NCBI GenBank assembly: GCA_021151835.1
Contig: JAGKWO010000019.1
Coordinates: forward strand, 30,200-94,199
DNA: 64,000 nucleotides
Direction: 5' to 3'
From: Gammaproteobacteria bacterium
GTDB lineage: Bacteria; Pseudomonadota; Gammaproteobacteria; Pseudomonadales; Cellvibrionaceae
Position numbers and translations under genes: made by a program. This document shows positions 42,927-50,643 of the stretch, piece by piece; position 1 is the first letter of the stretch, and every line of letters begins with the position of its first letter. Below the pieces are notes generated by a model that saw only the letters and a list, made by a program, of their open reading frames with translations, did not search any database and was not told where the DNA came from.

Positions 42927-43286
42927 TTGCTTTTTTCTATGAAGCAACAAAATTAGAATATATAAGAAAAAGACTAACGGAATTACGCAAGCGAGAGTAA
43001 ACCTCTTTTCTTCAGCCGCCTCATAAAAGGCATATGCCTCACTACCTGCCGCAGCTATTTTTGGCTCAAACCAATAATGGAAAAATATAATTATTGTAAA
43101 ACCCAAAGTATTTAATGCTGCAAGGATTTTTAAAAGCGTTACAAAAACACCACCTTTAAATTCAGCAAGAAAAGCGAATACACCAAAGGTTGCAGGCAGA
43201 ATTAAAAATTTATTGCCATAGATGAATGAAACAAGAATTCCATAAAGGCAGAAAAGTGCAATGCTCGCATGTAGCGGTTTATTCAT
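42921..43286 (-). CDS. Four-TM hypothetical membrane protein
   Basis: 121 residues with about four hydrophobic helices (ASIALFCLYGILVSFIYG, KFLILPATFGVFAFLAEF, LLKILAALNTLGFTIIIFF, LACVIPLVFFLYILILLL). No family recognised. It is one cassette between two clear attC sites. Topology is inferred from hydrophobicity only. Confidence 0.6.
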   Translation of the reverse strand: MNKPLHASIALFCLYGILVSFIYGNKFLILPATFGVFAFLAEFKGGVFVTLLKILAALNTLGFTIIIFFHYWFEPKIAAAGSEAYAFYEAAEEKRFTLACVIPLVFFLYILILLLHRKKQA

Positions 43287-43311
43287 TCGGGCTCATTACC
43301 TGCTTAATGTC

Positions 43312-43415
43312 GCGACAAAAGGTGGTTTTTAAGTTGCACTGTTGCCATAAAATGGAGCCAAGCGGAATGGCAAAAATGTAACTTAAAAACCATCCTTTTG
43401 ATTGATTTGTTAAAA
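43312..43415 (-). repeat. attC site (variant B)
   Basis: GCTTAAT and GTTAAAA boxes; GTTGCACTGTTGCCATAAAA and its inverted half GGCAAAAATGTAACTTAAAA. It is nearly identical to the site at 45101-45215 and differs from the other attC type. Confidence 0.7.
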
Positions 43416-43919
43416 ATTTTTAAGCGTATTATTTGTGCATTTTGCTAGTTTTTCTTTCATTGAAGATACTGTTTTAGCAATAACGACTGACAACTCATTT
43501 GCGGCAACAGCCAATTCCGCTTTATATGCTTTTGCTTTATTTTCCGTAAGCACAGATTTTCCAACAATTTGATATAGTGAAACAGTTTGCTTGTTTAAAT
43601 ACTCAAGGTCTTCTTTCAATTCAGGAATATAAAAGTCGATGATCATCTTTACTTGATTCATTGGCATTTTATTTCTAATTTTTCCAGCATCAAATGAAAC
43701 GTCATAGGCTGCTTCAGAAAGTAACTGCATAAGAAGGTCGTATACACACCCTTGAACGCTAGATAGCAGCTCGTGTAAAGCTTCGTATTTTGACAGTAAA
43801 AGCTGCCGCCTTTCCTTTGCAGCCTCATGATTGCGTTGGTCCTTGTTATGAAGCCAAGAAATAACGCCACCTAAAATTACTCCGATAATCGTACCAGCAA
43901 TTCCAATTATAGTTTCCAT
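43410..43919 (-). CDS. Single-TM coiled-coil protein, cassette-encoded
   Basis: 169 residues. An N-terminal membrane helix (IGIAGTIIGVILGGVISWL) is followed by a long charged helical region (KDQRNHEAAKERRQLLLSKY onward), like many small anchored coiled-coil proteins of unknown function. The TAA lies at the attC box GTTAAAA. Confidence 0.6.
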   Translation of the reverse strand: METIIGIAGTIIGVILGGVISWLHNKDQRNHEAAKERRQLLLSKYEALHELLSSVQGCVYDLLMQLLSEAAYDVSFDAGKIRNKMPMNQVKMIIDFYIPELKEDLEYLNKQTVSLYQIVGKSVLTENKAKAYKAELAVAANELSVVIAKTVSSMKEKLAKCTNNTLKNF

Positions 43920-43942
43920 AAAACTCTATATTTCCTTCAGCT

Positions 43943-44056
43943 GCTTAACGCCGAGTTCAGCGGCAGTTTTTAAGTTGTGGTTTTATGGGATACCTTTGCG
44001 CAGCAAAACCATAAAACTGCGACTTAAAAACTGTCCGATGCATTGACTTGTTAGGC
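43943..44056 (-). repeat. attC site (best-formed in the array)
   Basis: Perfect consensus boxes GCTTAAC (left) and GTTAGGC (right). GTTGTGGTTTTATGGGATAC and GCAGCAAAACCATAAAACTG pair as arms around TTTGCGC. 114 bp. Confidence 0.8.
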
Positions 44057-44060
44057 ATAT

Positions 44061-44810
44061 TCACCTTAATCCAAAAGGGTCATTAGGAGCGATCAATAAA
44101 GTGGGGCCGGGACACCATCTTGCTTCATCGTCTGATGGTATTGCATGCGGAAACAATGGAGCATTTAGCATATAGGCTATCCAAAGGGACTCTACTGGAA
44201 GATAACCATCAAGATTAGTACATACTTTACATATATTTCGATGGCCTATGGCCTTAACTGAATCATAGTTAAGGGCACGTGATCTAAAAATAATTTCTAA
44301 ATTGTTTTTAAGAACTTTACTGAACCCTTGTACTGCAAGTGCATCACAAAATCCTAATAATTCTCCCGCAGCTTCGCTTGATTCGTAATATTCGGAAGAT
44401 GTGGATTGATATATTTTCTCCAAAATGGACTTGCCAAGAAAGGTCTTTCCGGCTAAGTCTGGGAAAAATTTAACTTTTTTTATAATTGGAGCAATATATT
44501 TATTAAATTCCTCAAAACCAATAATAAACTCATTATTTTCAACATCTCTTATTCGGCTAATTTCTTTATTTTGCTCCTCTACTTTTTCTTGTTCCAACAC
44601 AAAAGGAGATTTTCCAGCACTTCTTGCTATTTCAATTAGCTGGTCAATTTCAATGAAACATTGTCTCTTTAAAGTAAGTAGTTCATCATTCGGTAGATCA
44701 AGATATTTCTCTAATTGTTGCAATATTTGCAACCATGTTTTTTCTCGATAATCTAACTCATGTGAAGTTATATTTAATACTTTAGAAGTATAATTTTCTA
44801 TGGGTTTCAT
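44061..44810 (-). CDS. Hypothetical protein, 249 aa, cassette-encoded
   Basis: Largest cassette product. An N-terminal helical/coiled-coil half (LQILQQLEKYLDLPNDELLT...EKVEEQNKEISRIRDV) and a C-terminal domain with a Cys pair (HRNICKVCTNLDGYLPV) and RWCPGPTLLIAP at the end. The C-terminal block resembles the 'C..C..LDG' zinc/toxin-processing-type domains seen in phage head-morphogenesis and toxin proteins (..C..L.G....W...P..HP.CRC), which makes a toxin or phage-like origin possible but unproven. It overlaps by four bases (ATGA) the end of the frameshifted upstream gene, implying a two-gene cassette. Confidence 0.55.
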   Translation of the reverse strand: MKPIENYTSKVLNITSHELDYREKTWLQILQQLEKYLDLPNDELLTLKRQCFIEIDQLIEIARSAGKSPFVLEQEKVEEQNKEISRIRDVENNEFIIGFEEFNKYIAPIIKKVKFFPDLAGKTFLGKSILEKIYQSTSSEYYESSEAAGELLGFCDALAVQGFSKVLKNNLEIIFRSRALNYDSVKAIGHRNICKVCTNLDGYLPVESLWIAYMLNAPLFPHAIPSDDEARWCPGPTLLIAPNDPFGLR

Positions 44811-45080
44811 TTTCGAGCTTCTTTAGCGTCTTGCAAAATAGAAAGCAAAGCCAATATTAACCTTGGTGCCCCGCGACATCCGTGATCACCTTCAAGTTCA
44901 TACACGGAACGCATAGCGTCCATTAATTTATAAGCTGGCGTTTTATCACTAAAAATAAACTCTTCAATAAAAGCAAAATCCAAGGTTATTGCTTTTTGGC
45001 CTCCATCTAACTTTATAATACTTTTCTAGCGCTTCAACCCAAAAAGTGTCTTCAAACCAATGGCTAATTTTATTCTCCAT
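44807..45080 (-). pseudogene. Frameshifted small gene (+1 near 45009)
   Basis: From ATG 45080 one frame reads MENKISHWFEDTFWVEALEK then YYK and soon stops. One base later another frame continues naturally: LDGGQKAITLDFAFIEEFIF, then SDKTPAYKLMDAMRSVYELE, ending AKEARK with a TGA that overlaps the next ATG. A single inserted base in AAAGTTAGAT would explain it. The intact product would be ~90 residues. This is a recent mutation, a sequencing error or a programmed shift. Confidence 0.65.
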
Positions 45081-45100
45081 ACCTGCTCCATTTTTGCCTT

Positions 45101-45215
45101 GCCTAATGCCGCAATAAACGGTGGTTTTTAAGTTGCACTTTTGCCATAAAATGGAGCGAAGCGGAATGGCAAAAATGCAACTTAAAAATCCATCCGTTTG
45201 ATTGCTTTGTTAGCG
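45101..45215 (-). repeat. attC site (variant B, gene-less unit)
   Basis: GCCTAAT and GTTAGCG boxes with the arms GTTGCACTTTTGCCATAAAA and GGCAAAAATGCAACTTAAAA. It is followed at once by another attC with no gene between, so it marks a cassette that has lost its gene. Confidence 0.7.
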
Positions 45216-45218
45216 CTG

Positions 45219-45335
45219 GTTTAATCTTGGATGGCTGTAACAACCGCACGATCAATGTATATATTTTGCATACCTTGCCGCGACTTACAAACTGTCCAGC
45301 GCACGTAGTGCGCGGGTTGCAGAACTTTGTTAGGC
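45219..45335 (-). repeat. attC site of the Tse2-like toxin cassette
   Basis: GTTTAAT-like left box and perfect right box GTTAGGC (45329-45335), which contains the TAA of the small antitoxin-like gene. It has the shared core GCGACTTACAAACTGTCC. Confidence 0.65.
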
Positions 45336-45509
45336 TTTTATTTCTTGCTCTACTTTGTAAATAAGTATTTCTAAAAGCGAAGCGTCATTTGCTATTTCAG
45401 ACTGTTCTTCTTCAGAAATTTCCTCTGATTGAAGCTGACCTTCCAAATACTCCATATACTTATTTAATGCAGCTAAAGAAATAATTTTTTCTTTTTGAGA
45501 TAGTTCCAT
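45330..45509 (-). CDS. Tsi2-like immunity/antitoxin candidate, 59 aa
   Basis: The frame starts two bases after the toxin stop and reads MELSQKEKIISLAALNKYME, then EGQLQSEEISEEEQSEIAND and EILIYKVEQEIKA. It is strongly acidic and predicted as two helices, like Tsi2, the immunity protein of Tse2. Spacing, order and charge all point to the neutralising partner of the preceding toxin. The TAA lies inside the attC box GTTAGGC. Sequence identity to Tsi2 is low by eye; the assignment relies on layout and fold expectation. Confidence 0.62.
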   Translation of the reverse strand: MELSQKEKIISLAALNKYMEYLEGQLQSEEISEEEQSEIANDASLLEILIYKVEQEIKA

Positions 45510-45511
45510 TT

Positions 45512-45940
45512 TTAAACCTTGCGCTGTGATATTTCAAATTCGGGTATTGCAACAGAAGCTAATTGCTCTAATTTTTGTATGAATGAGGATAACGGCATAT
45601 TATGTAAAGGACGAATTGTGTAGTGAATTTGGCCAGTAACATGATTCATGCCTTTGTCTCTGCTAACTCTGAGGCCTACGGGAATTTTTGTTCCTTTAGT
45701 TAATTTCCACCAGCGATTTCCGAACCTTGGATTTGGCTTATTAAATAGCGATATTCCACCAGAGTCAGCGTCTACCCATTCCATCCCGTCTTTTTTGAAT
45801 ATTTTAAGATCATGCACTTCGCCTAACTGGCGAGGAGGCATAGTTCTTGGCTTGTTCAGTTGCGGGCTAGTGGTAGTTCCGTGCCTGAATAAATCCACTG
45901 GTAACTTTTCAAAAAATAGCTCTTCTATAATTTGACTCAT
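45512..45940 (-). CDS. Tse2-like ADP-ribosyltransferase-fold toxin
   Basis: 142 residues. After LPVDLFRHG the diagnostic chain is present: EWVDADSGGISLFNKPNP, RWWKLTKGTKIPVGLRVSRD and HYTIRPLHNMPLSSFIQKL. This matches the Tse2 family (Pseudomonas type VI effector with an ADP-ribosyltransferase-like fold that arrests cell growth). No secretion marker is seen, and with its adjacent acidic partner it is better read as a toxin-antitoxin cassette than as a T6SS effector. AAGGAG is seven bases before the ATG at 45940. It would be the first cassette of the array in transcription order. Confidence 0.8.
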   Translation of the reverse strand: MSQIIEELFFEKLPVDLFRHGTTTSPQLNKPRTMPPRQLGEVHDLKIFKKDGMEWVDADSGGISLFNKPNPRFGNRWWKLTKGTKIPVGLRVSRDKGMNHVTGQIHYTIRPLHNMPLSSFIQKLEQLASVAIPEFEISQRKV

Positions 45941-46494
45941 TTTAACACTCCTTGGTTTGATATTTATCTGATGTTTATAGCCTAACAATATTATTAGACG
46001 GAAAATTTCCCTATTTCACACCCGAAAAATTTCCGCCTAAATTTACAAACCGCTTTTATACCATTTCCCAAAATCGCTTGCATTACAATCGTTTGAGCAT
46101 TTTGAGTCCGATTGTTACCAGCGTGAAAGGCGGAATATTCCTTCCTAATAGGAATATTACGAAACGATCAGCAATTACCATAGCGACACTTTACACCAGT
46201 ATAAATTACAGCCGATTACTGCCCCGCGTTGACAACCCTACCCTCATCGCCTAACCTGCCCGCGCTGCGGTAAATCCCGTAGTCGGGACTCTGACCCCCG
46301 CGTCCAAACCGGCACTAGAACGCAAGTTTTAGTGTCCTCGCATAGCTTTGCCTGTTGTTATGGCGGCTGGGCGGGGCCACCTTCGGGTGGGCCGGTGTGG
46401 TTTGGACCGGTGGTCAGAACCCCGTTCAGTCGCCCCCATGATTTCTGATCTCGTGGGGAGCGAATGCCACACAACCAAACTGCGAGATTTTTTT
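45941..46494. other. Right flank of the array; structured leader region
   Basis: No integrase gene or attI is recognisable in this 550 bp. The first half is A/T-rich. The second half (46282-46427) is a GC-rich inverted repeat listed separately. A lone GCCTAAC at ~46250 resembles an attC box without a partner. Confidence 0.5.
46282..46427. repeat. Imperfect 33-bp inverted repeat enclosing a GC-rich hairpin
   Basis: The left arm (from 46282, containing GTCCAAACCGGCAC) and right arm (from 46395, containing GTGTGGTTTGGAC) are imperfect reverse complements. Between them GGCCAC-CTTCGG-GTGGGCC forms a tight hairpin (46375-46393). As RNA this would fold into one long stem upstream of the gene at 46495. 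Confidence 0.65.
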
Positions 46495-46812
46495 ATGGAT
46501 AATGCTACTTCTCCTCCTGCTTCACCTGCTTCCTGCATTATTAAACTCGATCAATCCCAATACACATTTTTCCAACAATCCCGATTGGTAATCCATTCGC
46601 CTGAAGGCAAATTCCTCACCGTAGTCACCAGACCGTTGCCGAACAAAACAGACGACGATGCAATTTATCAGCTGTATTGTCAGGTACATTTGTTGGAAGT
46701 GTTATTTGATGAAATTAACGAACACGTGAAATTACCACAGTGGGCGATTAATGGTATTGCGCGGGTGATTGACAGGATTGACGGGCACTTTAAGAAGCAG
46801 TCATCGATGTAG
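46495..46812 (+). CDS. Hypothetical protein, 105 aa
   Basis: The ATG at 46495 gives a compact protein with a polar start (MDNATSPPASPAS) and an alpha-beta body (LVIHSPEGKFLTVVTRPLPN, LYCQVHLLEVLFDEIN). An open extension upstream to 46348 runs through the inverted repeat and looks non-coding. No ribosome site is strong, so expression may depend on the structured leader. Family not recognised. A terminator follows. Confidence 0.5.
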   Translation: MDNATSPPASPASCIIKLDQSQYTFFQQSRLVIHSPEGKFLTVVTRPLPNKTDDDAIYQLYCQVHLLEVLFDEINEHVKLPQWAINGIARVIDRIDGHFKKQSSM

Positions 46813-46819
46813 ATTTGTT

Positions 46820-46861
46820 GGTTGGGGCGCGCAGCCTGAGCTTGCGAACCCCAACCTTTTT
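46820..46861 (+). terminator. Terminator hairpin built on a dispersed element
   Basis: GGTTGGGG...CCCCAACC stem (46820-46857) with an inner CGC/GCG part and a following TTTTTA. The left half contains GGGGCGCGCAGCCTGAG, also found near 37064-37083 (minus) and 38419-38438 (plus). Confidence 0.7.
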
Positions 46862-46877
46862 ATTAGCCACAGGCGTG

Positions 46878-47387
46878 CTATTCATTCCAGGACCTCGCCA
46901 AAAATCGCCCTTTGCCGCCCGATAAAACATGTATGGCCTGTTGTGTGTTACGGTTTTGTGCTTCAACTGATTTCAAACGATCCAGGTAACGCAATATTTC
47001 TTTTTGCAGGCTTGGCGTAAGTTCATCCCAGCGCTGTTTGGCAGGTTGATTTTGCGCCAGGGCTTCACTAAACCAAACGGGCATTGGGTGGGTCGGCCCC
47101 GGTTTATAATTTGCGTCAAATTGCAATTTGATTTCCACCACACTTCCCACTTTTGTGTTGGACGCTTTGAGCACTTCACCACTCAAATACAAATAAAAAT
47201 TGCCATCGCCAGCGGGCATCATATTGATATGCCAGGGTGGCTCAGGTTTATTGTTGACTTGCACCAACACAGGAAGCGGCTTGCGCCAGTTTTCTTTCAC
47301 TTGGGTCGCCAATTCCTCGCTGACAGGTACGTAAGGATTTATGCCGCGTTTTTTAATCGTTGCGGAAAAAATAATATCCGATTTCAA
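46878..47387 (-). CDS. DUF1905 / YdeI-like protein
   Basis: 169 residues. The N-terminal beta-barrel-like DUF1905 domain (GINPYVPVSEELATQVKENW, NMMPAGDGNFYLYLSGEVLK) is followed by the YdeI-type C-terminal helix region (LTPSLQKEILRYLDRLKSVE...). Members have been linked to bacteriocin or antimicrobial peptide tolerance and OmpD association; the mechanism is unknown. It is 12 bp downstream of the YCII gene, so a two-gene operon is likely. Confidence 0.78.
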   Translation of the reverse strand: MKSDIIFSATIKKRGINPYVPVSEELATQVKENWRKPLPVLVQVNNKPEPPWHINMMPAGDGNFYLYLSGEVLKASNTKVGSVVEIKLQFDANYKPGPTHPMPVWFSEALAQNQPAKQRWDELTPSLQKEILRYLDRLKSVEAQNRNTQQAIHVLSGGKGRFLARSWNE

Positions 47388-47399
47388 TGCGCCAACCTC

Positions 47400-47801
47400 T
47401 CACGTAGCGAATGTTTGTAATTGAAACGATTCACACACACAAACCTCAATACCACCGCCCAAAAATCTTCCGGTATGAGCGCTGGGATGCTTCGCTGCAA
47501 TTTCCACCGCCTCGTTGATGTCCTGAGCTTCCACAAAAAAGAATGCACCAATACGCTCGCGGCTCGGAAGATAAGGCCCATTTGAAATAATTGGCTGGCT
47601 ATGTGTGTTATTCGATGTGTCTGTGGGGCGGATAGTCTTCCATGCTTGCGGATCAGATAAACCGCCCAACACCGCCAATTTACCGGTTTTTTCCCACGCC
47701 TCATAATGCGGCTGGCAAGCTGCGGAAAGCGCCTCCATCTCGCCCGGCGAGAGCGCATTAGCGATATCCGGATCGTAATAGCATAAACAAATAAATTTCA
47801 T
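47400..47801 (-). CDS. YCII-family (DGPF-like) protein
   Basis: 133 residues. MKFICLCYYDP at the start, GPYLPSRERIGAFFFVEAQD in the middle and AVEIAAKHPSAHTGRFLGGG near the end are the YCII/DGPF fold (ferredoxin-like). These small proteins are often neighbours of sigma-70 ECF factors or act as stand-alone enzymes; no ECF is near here. GGAGGTGA directly precedes the ATG, a strong site. Function unknown. Confidence 0.82.
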   Translation of the reverse strand: MKFICLCYYDPDIANALSPGEMEALSAACQPHYEAWEKTGKLAVLGGLSDPQAWKTIRPTDTSNNTHSQPIISNGPYLPSRERIGAFFFVEAQDINEAVEIAAKHPSAHTGRFLGGGIEVCVCESFQLQTFAT

Positions 47802-48112
47802 TAGCTCACCTCCGTTTTTATTGCGCGAGTTATTTTTCAGGACCTGCAGTTAAAGAATTTTTCGTTAGTGTAAAAACTATCTACGTTGGGTACAAATAAA
47901 ATAGTAAAACCAATGACACTGATTGTATTCATATAGCAACCGGCGAGCAGCAGATACTCGGGCGGCGCCGCCCGACCCGCGAGGCCATTTTTGCAATACA
48001 CGGCAAAACGCCTCTTTTTTGCACTTATTAATCTTACATAACATTCATATCAGCTATGATTGGCACAGTGTGCACATTGCAGTAGCCAAAATAAAAACCA
48101 AGGATTATCCCT
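47802..48112. promoter_or_regulatory. Divergent promoter region with 18-bp palindrome
   Basis: Shared control region of the YCII operon and the GH95 gene. It contains the perfect palindrome TCGGGCGGCGCCGCCCGA at 47958-47975 and an A/T-rich stretch just before the GH95 ATG. The palindrome is GC-rich in an otherwise balanced region, suggesting a dimeric regulator site. Confidence 0.5.
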
Positions 48113-50608
48113 ATGCAGCTGAAGAACGCCATCATTCTTTTCACGTCGGTTTTGCTGTTTTCGTTGAGTAGCGTGACTAATGCAAACGCGGAACCCTTGA
48201 AACTCTGGTTCGATAAGCCGGCAACCCAATGGGAAGAAGCCCTTCCTATTGGTAACGGTCGTTTAGGCGCGATGGTGTATGGCGGTATTACGCAGGAAAA
48301 CCTGCAGTTGAACGAGGATACTTTTTGGGCCGGCGGGCCGCACAATAATTTGAACTTTGCCGCGCGCAAAGCGTTGCCGGAGATTCGCCAACTGATTAAT
48401 GAAGGCAAACACGCAGAAGCGTCTGACCTGGCGGAAAAAACAATTACCAGCCAGGGCGCTAATGGAATGCCTTACCAGACTGCGGGAAATTTGTTGATTA
48501 ATTTTCCCGCGCACAAAAATGCCGGCAATTATTATCGTGAGCTGGATATTACCAATGCAATTGCACGCACCTCCTATACAGTAAATGGTGTGACTTATCA
48601 GCGTGAAATATTCAGCTCCTTTATCGATCAGGTCATTGCCATTCGGCTGAGTGCAGATCGCGCCAATGCATTGAATTTCAGTATCGCATTCACGCATCCC
48701 GATAAATTTTCCGTTACAGCAAATGCAGCAGCTGCCAGCTTGCTGATGCAAGGCCGTTCGCGCGATCACGAAGGTATTAAAGGGCAAGTCCAGCTCGCCA
48801 GTGTGGCCACGCTGGCCAGCCATGATGGAAAACTGAATGTGCGTGAAAACACTCTGGAAGTGACTAATGCATCCAGCGCTGTGATTCTGGTTGCGATGGC
48901 AACTAACTTTGTGAATTATCAGGATATAAGCGCAAATGCCCGTGCGCGCGCCGAAGATACAATCAATAGCGCCAGCAAAAAATTTAATGCAACCAATGCC
49001 GCCTTTGCTGATCGCTTAACGGCGCATAGCCATTTCTATAAAAATTATTTTGCACGCACATCGCTGGATTTGGGTACGACTGAATTTGCTATTGAACCCA
49101 CCGATCAACGCATTCGCGAATTTGCCAAACGCAATGATCCGCAATTAGTGAGCCTTTATTTCCAGTTTGGCCGTTATTTATTAATTTCTTCTTCGCAACC
49201 CGGGACCCAAACTGCCAATTTGCAAGGAATATGGAATCATCGGCAGGACCCGGCGTGGGATAGTAAATACACCATCAATATCAATGCTGAAATGAATTAT
49301 TGGCCGGCACAAGTCACTAACCTGGGTGAATTGGAAGAGCCTTTTATCCAATTAATTCGTGATCTCGCCCAAACCGGCCAGCAAAGCGCGAGGGAAATGT
49401 ACGGAGCCCGTGGCTGGATGGCTCACCATAATACGGATATCTGGCGTATTAGCGGTGGTGTTGATTGGTCCTGGGGCGCATGGCCAACCAGCAATGCCTG
49501 GTTAGTACAACATTTGTGGCAAAAATATTTATACACCGGCGATAAAAATTACCTGCGCAGCGTTTTTCCGATTATGAAAAGCGCGTGTGAATTTTTTGAA
49601 GATTTTTTGGTAAAAGACCCACGCACCGGCTGGCTCGTCGTATCGCCTTCCATGTCGCCGGAAAATGAACCCGCTGCTACGGGTAAAAAAATCGCATCCG
49701 GCGTAACTATGGATAATCAGCTGATGTTTGATTTGTTCACCAATACCCGTGCGGCAGCGAAAATCCTTGGTGAGGACACCTCATTACTGAAACGCTGGCA
49801 AAAGATTATTGATCAATTACCGCCCATGCAAATCGGGCAGTATCATCAATTACAAGAGTGGCAGGACGATTGGGATAATCCGCTAGATGCACATCGCCAT
49901 ATTTCCCATTTATACGGATTGTACCCCGGCAATCAAATATCGCCGTTGCGCACACCGGCATTATTTAACGCTGCGCGGGTGACACTGGAACAACGGGGCG
50001 ATCCCTCCACCGGTTGGTCGATGAATTGGAAAATTAATTTCTGGGCGCGCATGCTCGATGGTGACCGCGCGTTGAAATTAATTCGCGAGCAAATAAAACC
50101 GGCATCATTGAATACCGACCAGATATCCCAGGACGGCGGCACCTACCCCAACTTATTTGATGCGCACCCTCCGTTCCAAATCGATGGCAACTTTGGTTTT
50201 ACGGCGGGTATCGCCGAAATGCTCGCGCAAAGCCATGACGGTGCAATACACCTTCTACCGGCCCTGCCGCAAGCATGGCCAACCGGCGAAGTAAAAGGGT
50301 TGGTAATGCGCGGCGGTTTCGTTGTGGATATGCGTTGGGATAAAGGTGACATTATTGAATTAAAAATCGTTTCGCGGCTGGGTGGCAATTTGCGTTTGCG
50401 CACTTATGCACCCTTGCCCAAAGCGCAGGGATTTACTGTAAAAACTGCCCGGGGTAAAAATCCCAACCGCTTTTTTTCCGTACCGGCGATTAAAAAACCT
50501 GTGATACACACGGATAAAAAGCTGCCCGGCATTTCCCTGGATAACACTTATTTGGTGGATATAGAAACGAAGCCGGAAACGGAATACAGGTGGAGCAAAT
50601 CACGCTAA
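48113..50608 (+). CDS. GH95 alpha-L-fucosidase-type glycoside hydrolase
   Basis: 831 residues. Signal peptide to ~residue 25 (LLFSLSSVTNANA). LWFDKPATQWEEALPIGNGR and LGAMVYGGITQENLQLNEDT are the conserved N-terminal domain of GH95; NLQGIWNHRQDPAWDSKYTI and NINAEMNYWPA are in the (alpha/alpha)6 catalytic domain; HRHISHLYGLYPGNQ and DGNFGFTAGIAEMLAQS follow. GH95 enzymes remove alpha-1,2-L-fucose (or L-galactose) from xyloglucan or glycans by inversion. In related bacteria a GH95 enzyme sits in xyloglucan loci; no such locus surrounds this one. Periplasmic or secreted. Confidence 0.92.
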   Translation: MQLKNAIILFTSVLLFSLSSVTNANAEPLKLWFDKPATQWEEALPIGNGRLGAMVYGGITQENLQLNEDTFWAGGPHNNLNFAARKALPEIRQLINEGKHAEASDLAEKTITSQGANGMPYQTAGNLLINFPAHKNAGNYYRELDITNAIARTSYTVNGVTYQREIFSSFIDQVIAIRLSADRANALNFSIAFTHPDKFSVTANAAAASLLMQGRSRDHEGIKGQVQLASVATLASHDGKLNVRENTLEVTNASSAVILVAMATNFVNYQDISANARARAEDTINSASKKFNATNAAFADRLTAHSHFYKNYFARTSLDLGTTEFAIEPTDQRIREFAKRNDPQLVSLYFQFGRYLLISSSQPGTQTANLQGIWNHRQDPAWDSKYTININAEMNYWPAQVTNLGELEEPFIQLIRDLAQTGQQSAREMYGARGWMAHHNTDIWRISGGVDWSWGAWPTSNAWLVQHLWQKYLYTGDKNYLRSVFPIMKSACEFFEDFLVKDPRTGWLVVSPSMSPENEPAATGKKIASGVTMDNQLMFDLFTNTRAAAKILGEDTSLLKRWQKIIDQLPPMQIGQYHQLQEWQDDWDNPLDAHRHISHLYGLYPGNQISPLRTPALFNAARVTLEQRGDPSTGWSMNWKINFWARMLDGDRALKLIREQIKPASLNTDQISQDGGTYPNLFDAHPPFQIDGNFGFTAGIAEMLAQSHDGAIHLLPALPQAWPTGEVKGLVMRGGFVVDMRWDKGDIIELKIVSRLGGNLRLRTYAPLPKAQGFTVKTARGKNPNRFFSVPAIKKPVIHTDKKLPGISLDNTYLVDIETKPETEYRWSKSR

Positions 50609-50643
50609 TGGATTGCGCTCATACACACTGACAAAATCATTTA

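Noticed and set aside
36484..45335. Recurring palindromes considered as REP elements or a CRISPR array
   Set aside because: They alternate one-to-one with same-strand genes and have attC boxes, so the integron reading fits better.
36531..45940. Prophage or transposon island
   Set aside because: No phage structural genes, transposase or integrase was seen; the cassette pattern explains the region.
46282..46427. Inverted repeat considered as a retron or group II intron RNA
   Set aside because: No reverse transcriptase gene is near and no intron domain V-like hairpin was seen.
46348..46494. N-terminal extension of the 105-aa gene
   Set aside because: Composition is biased by the GC-rich inverted repeat and the extension has no protein-like pattern.
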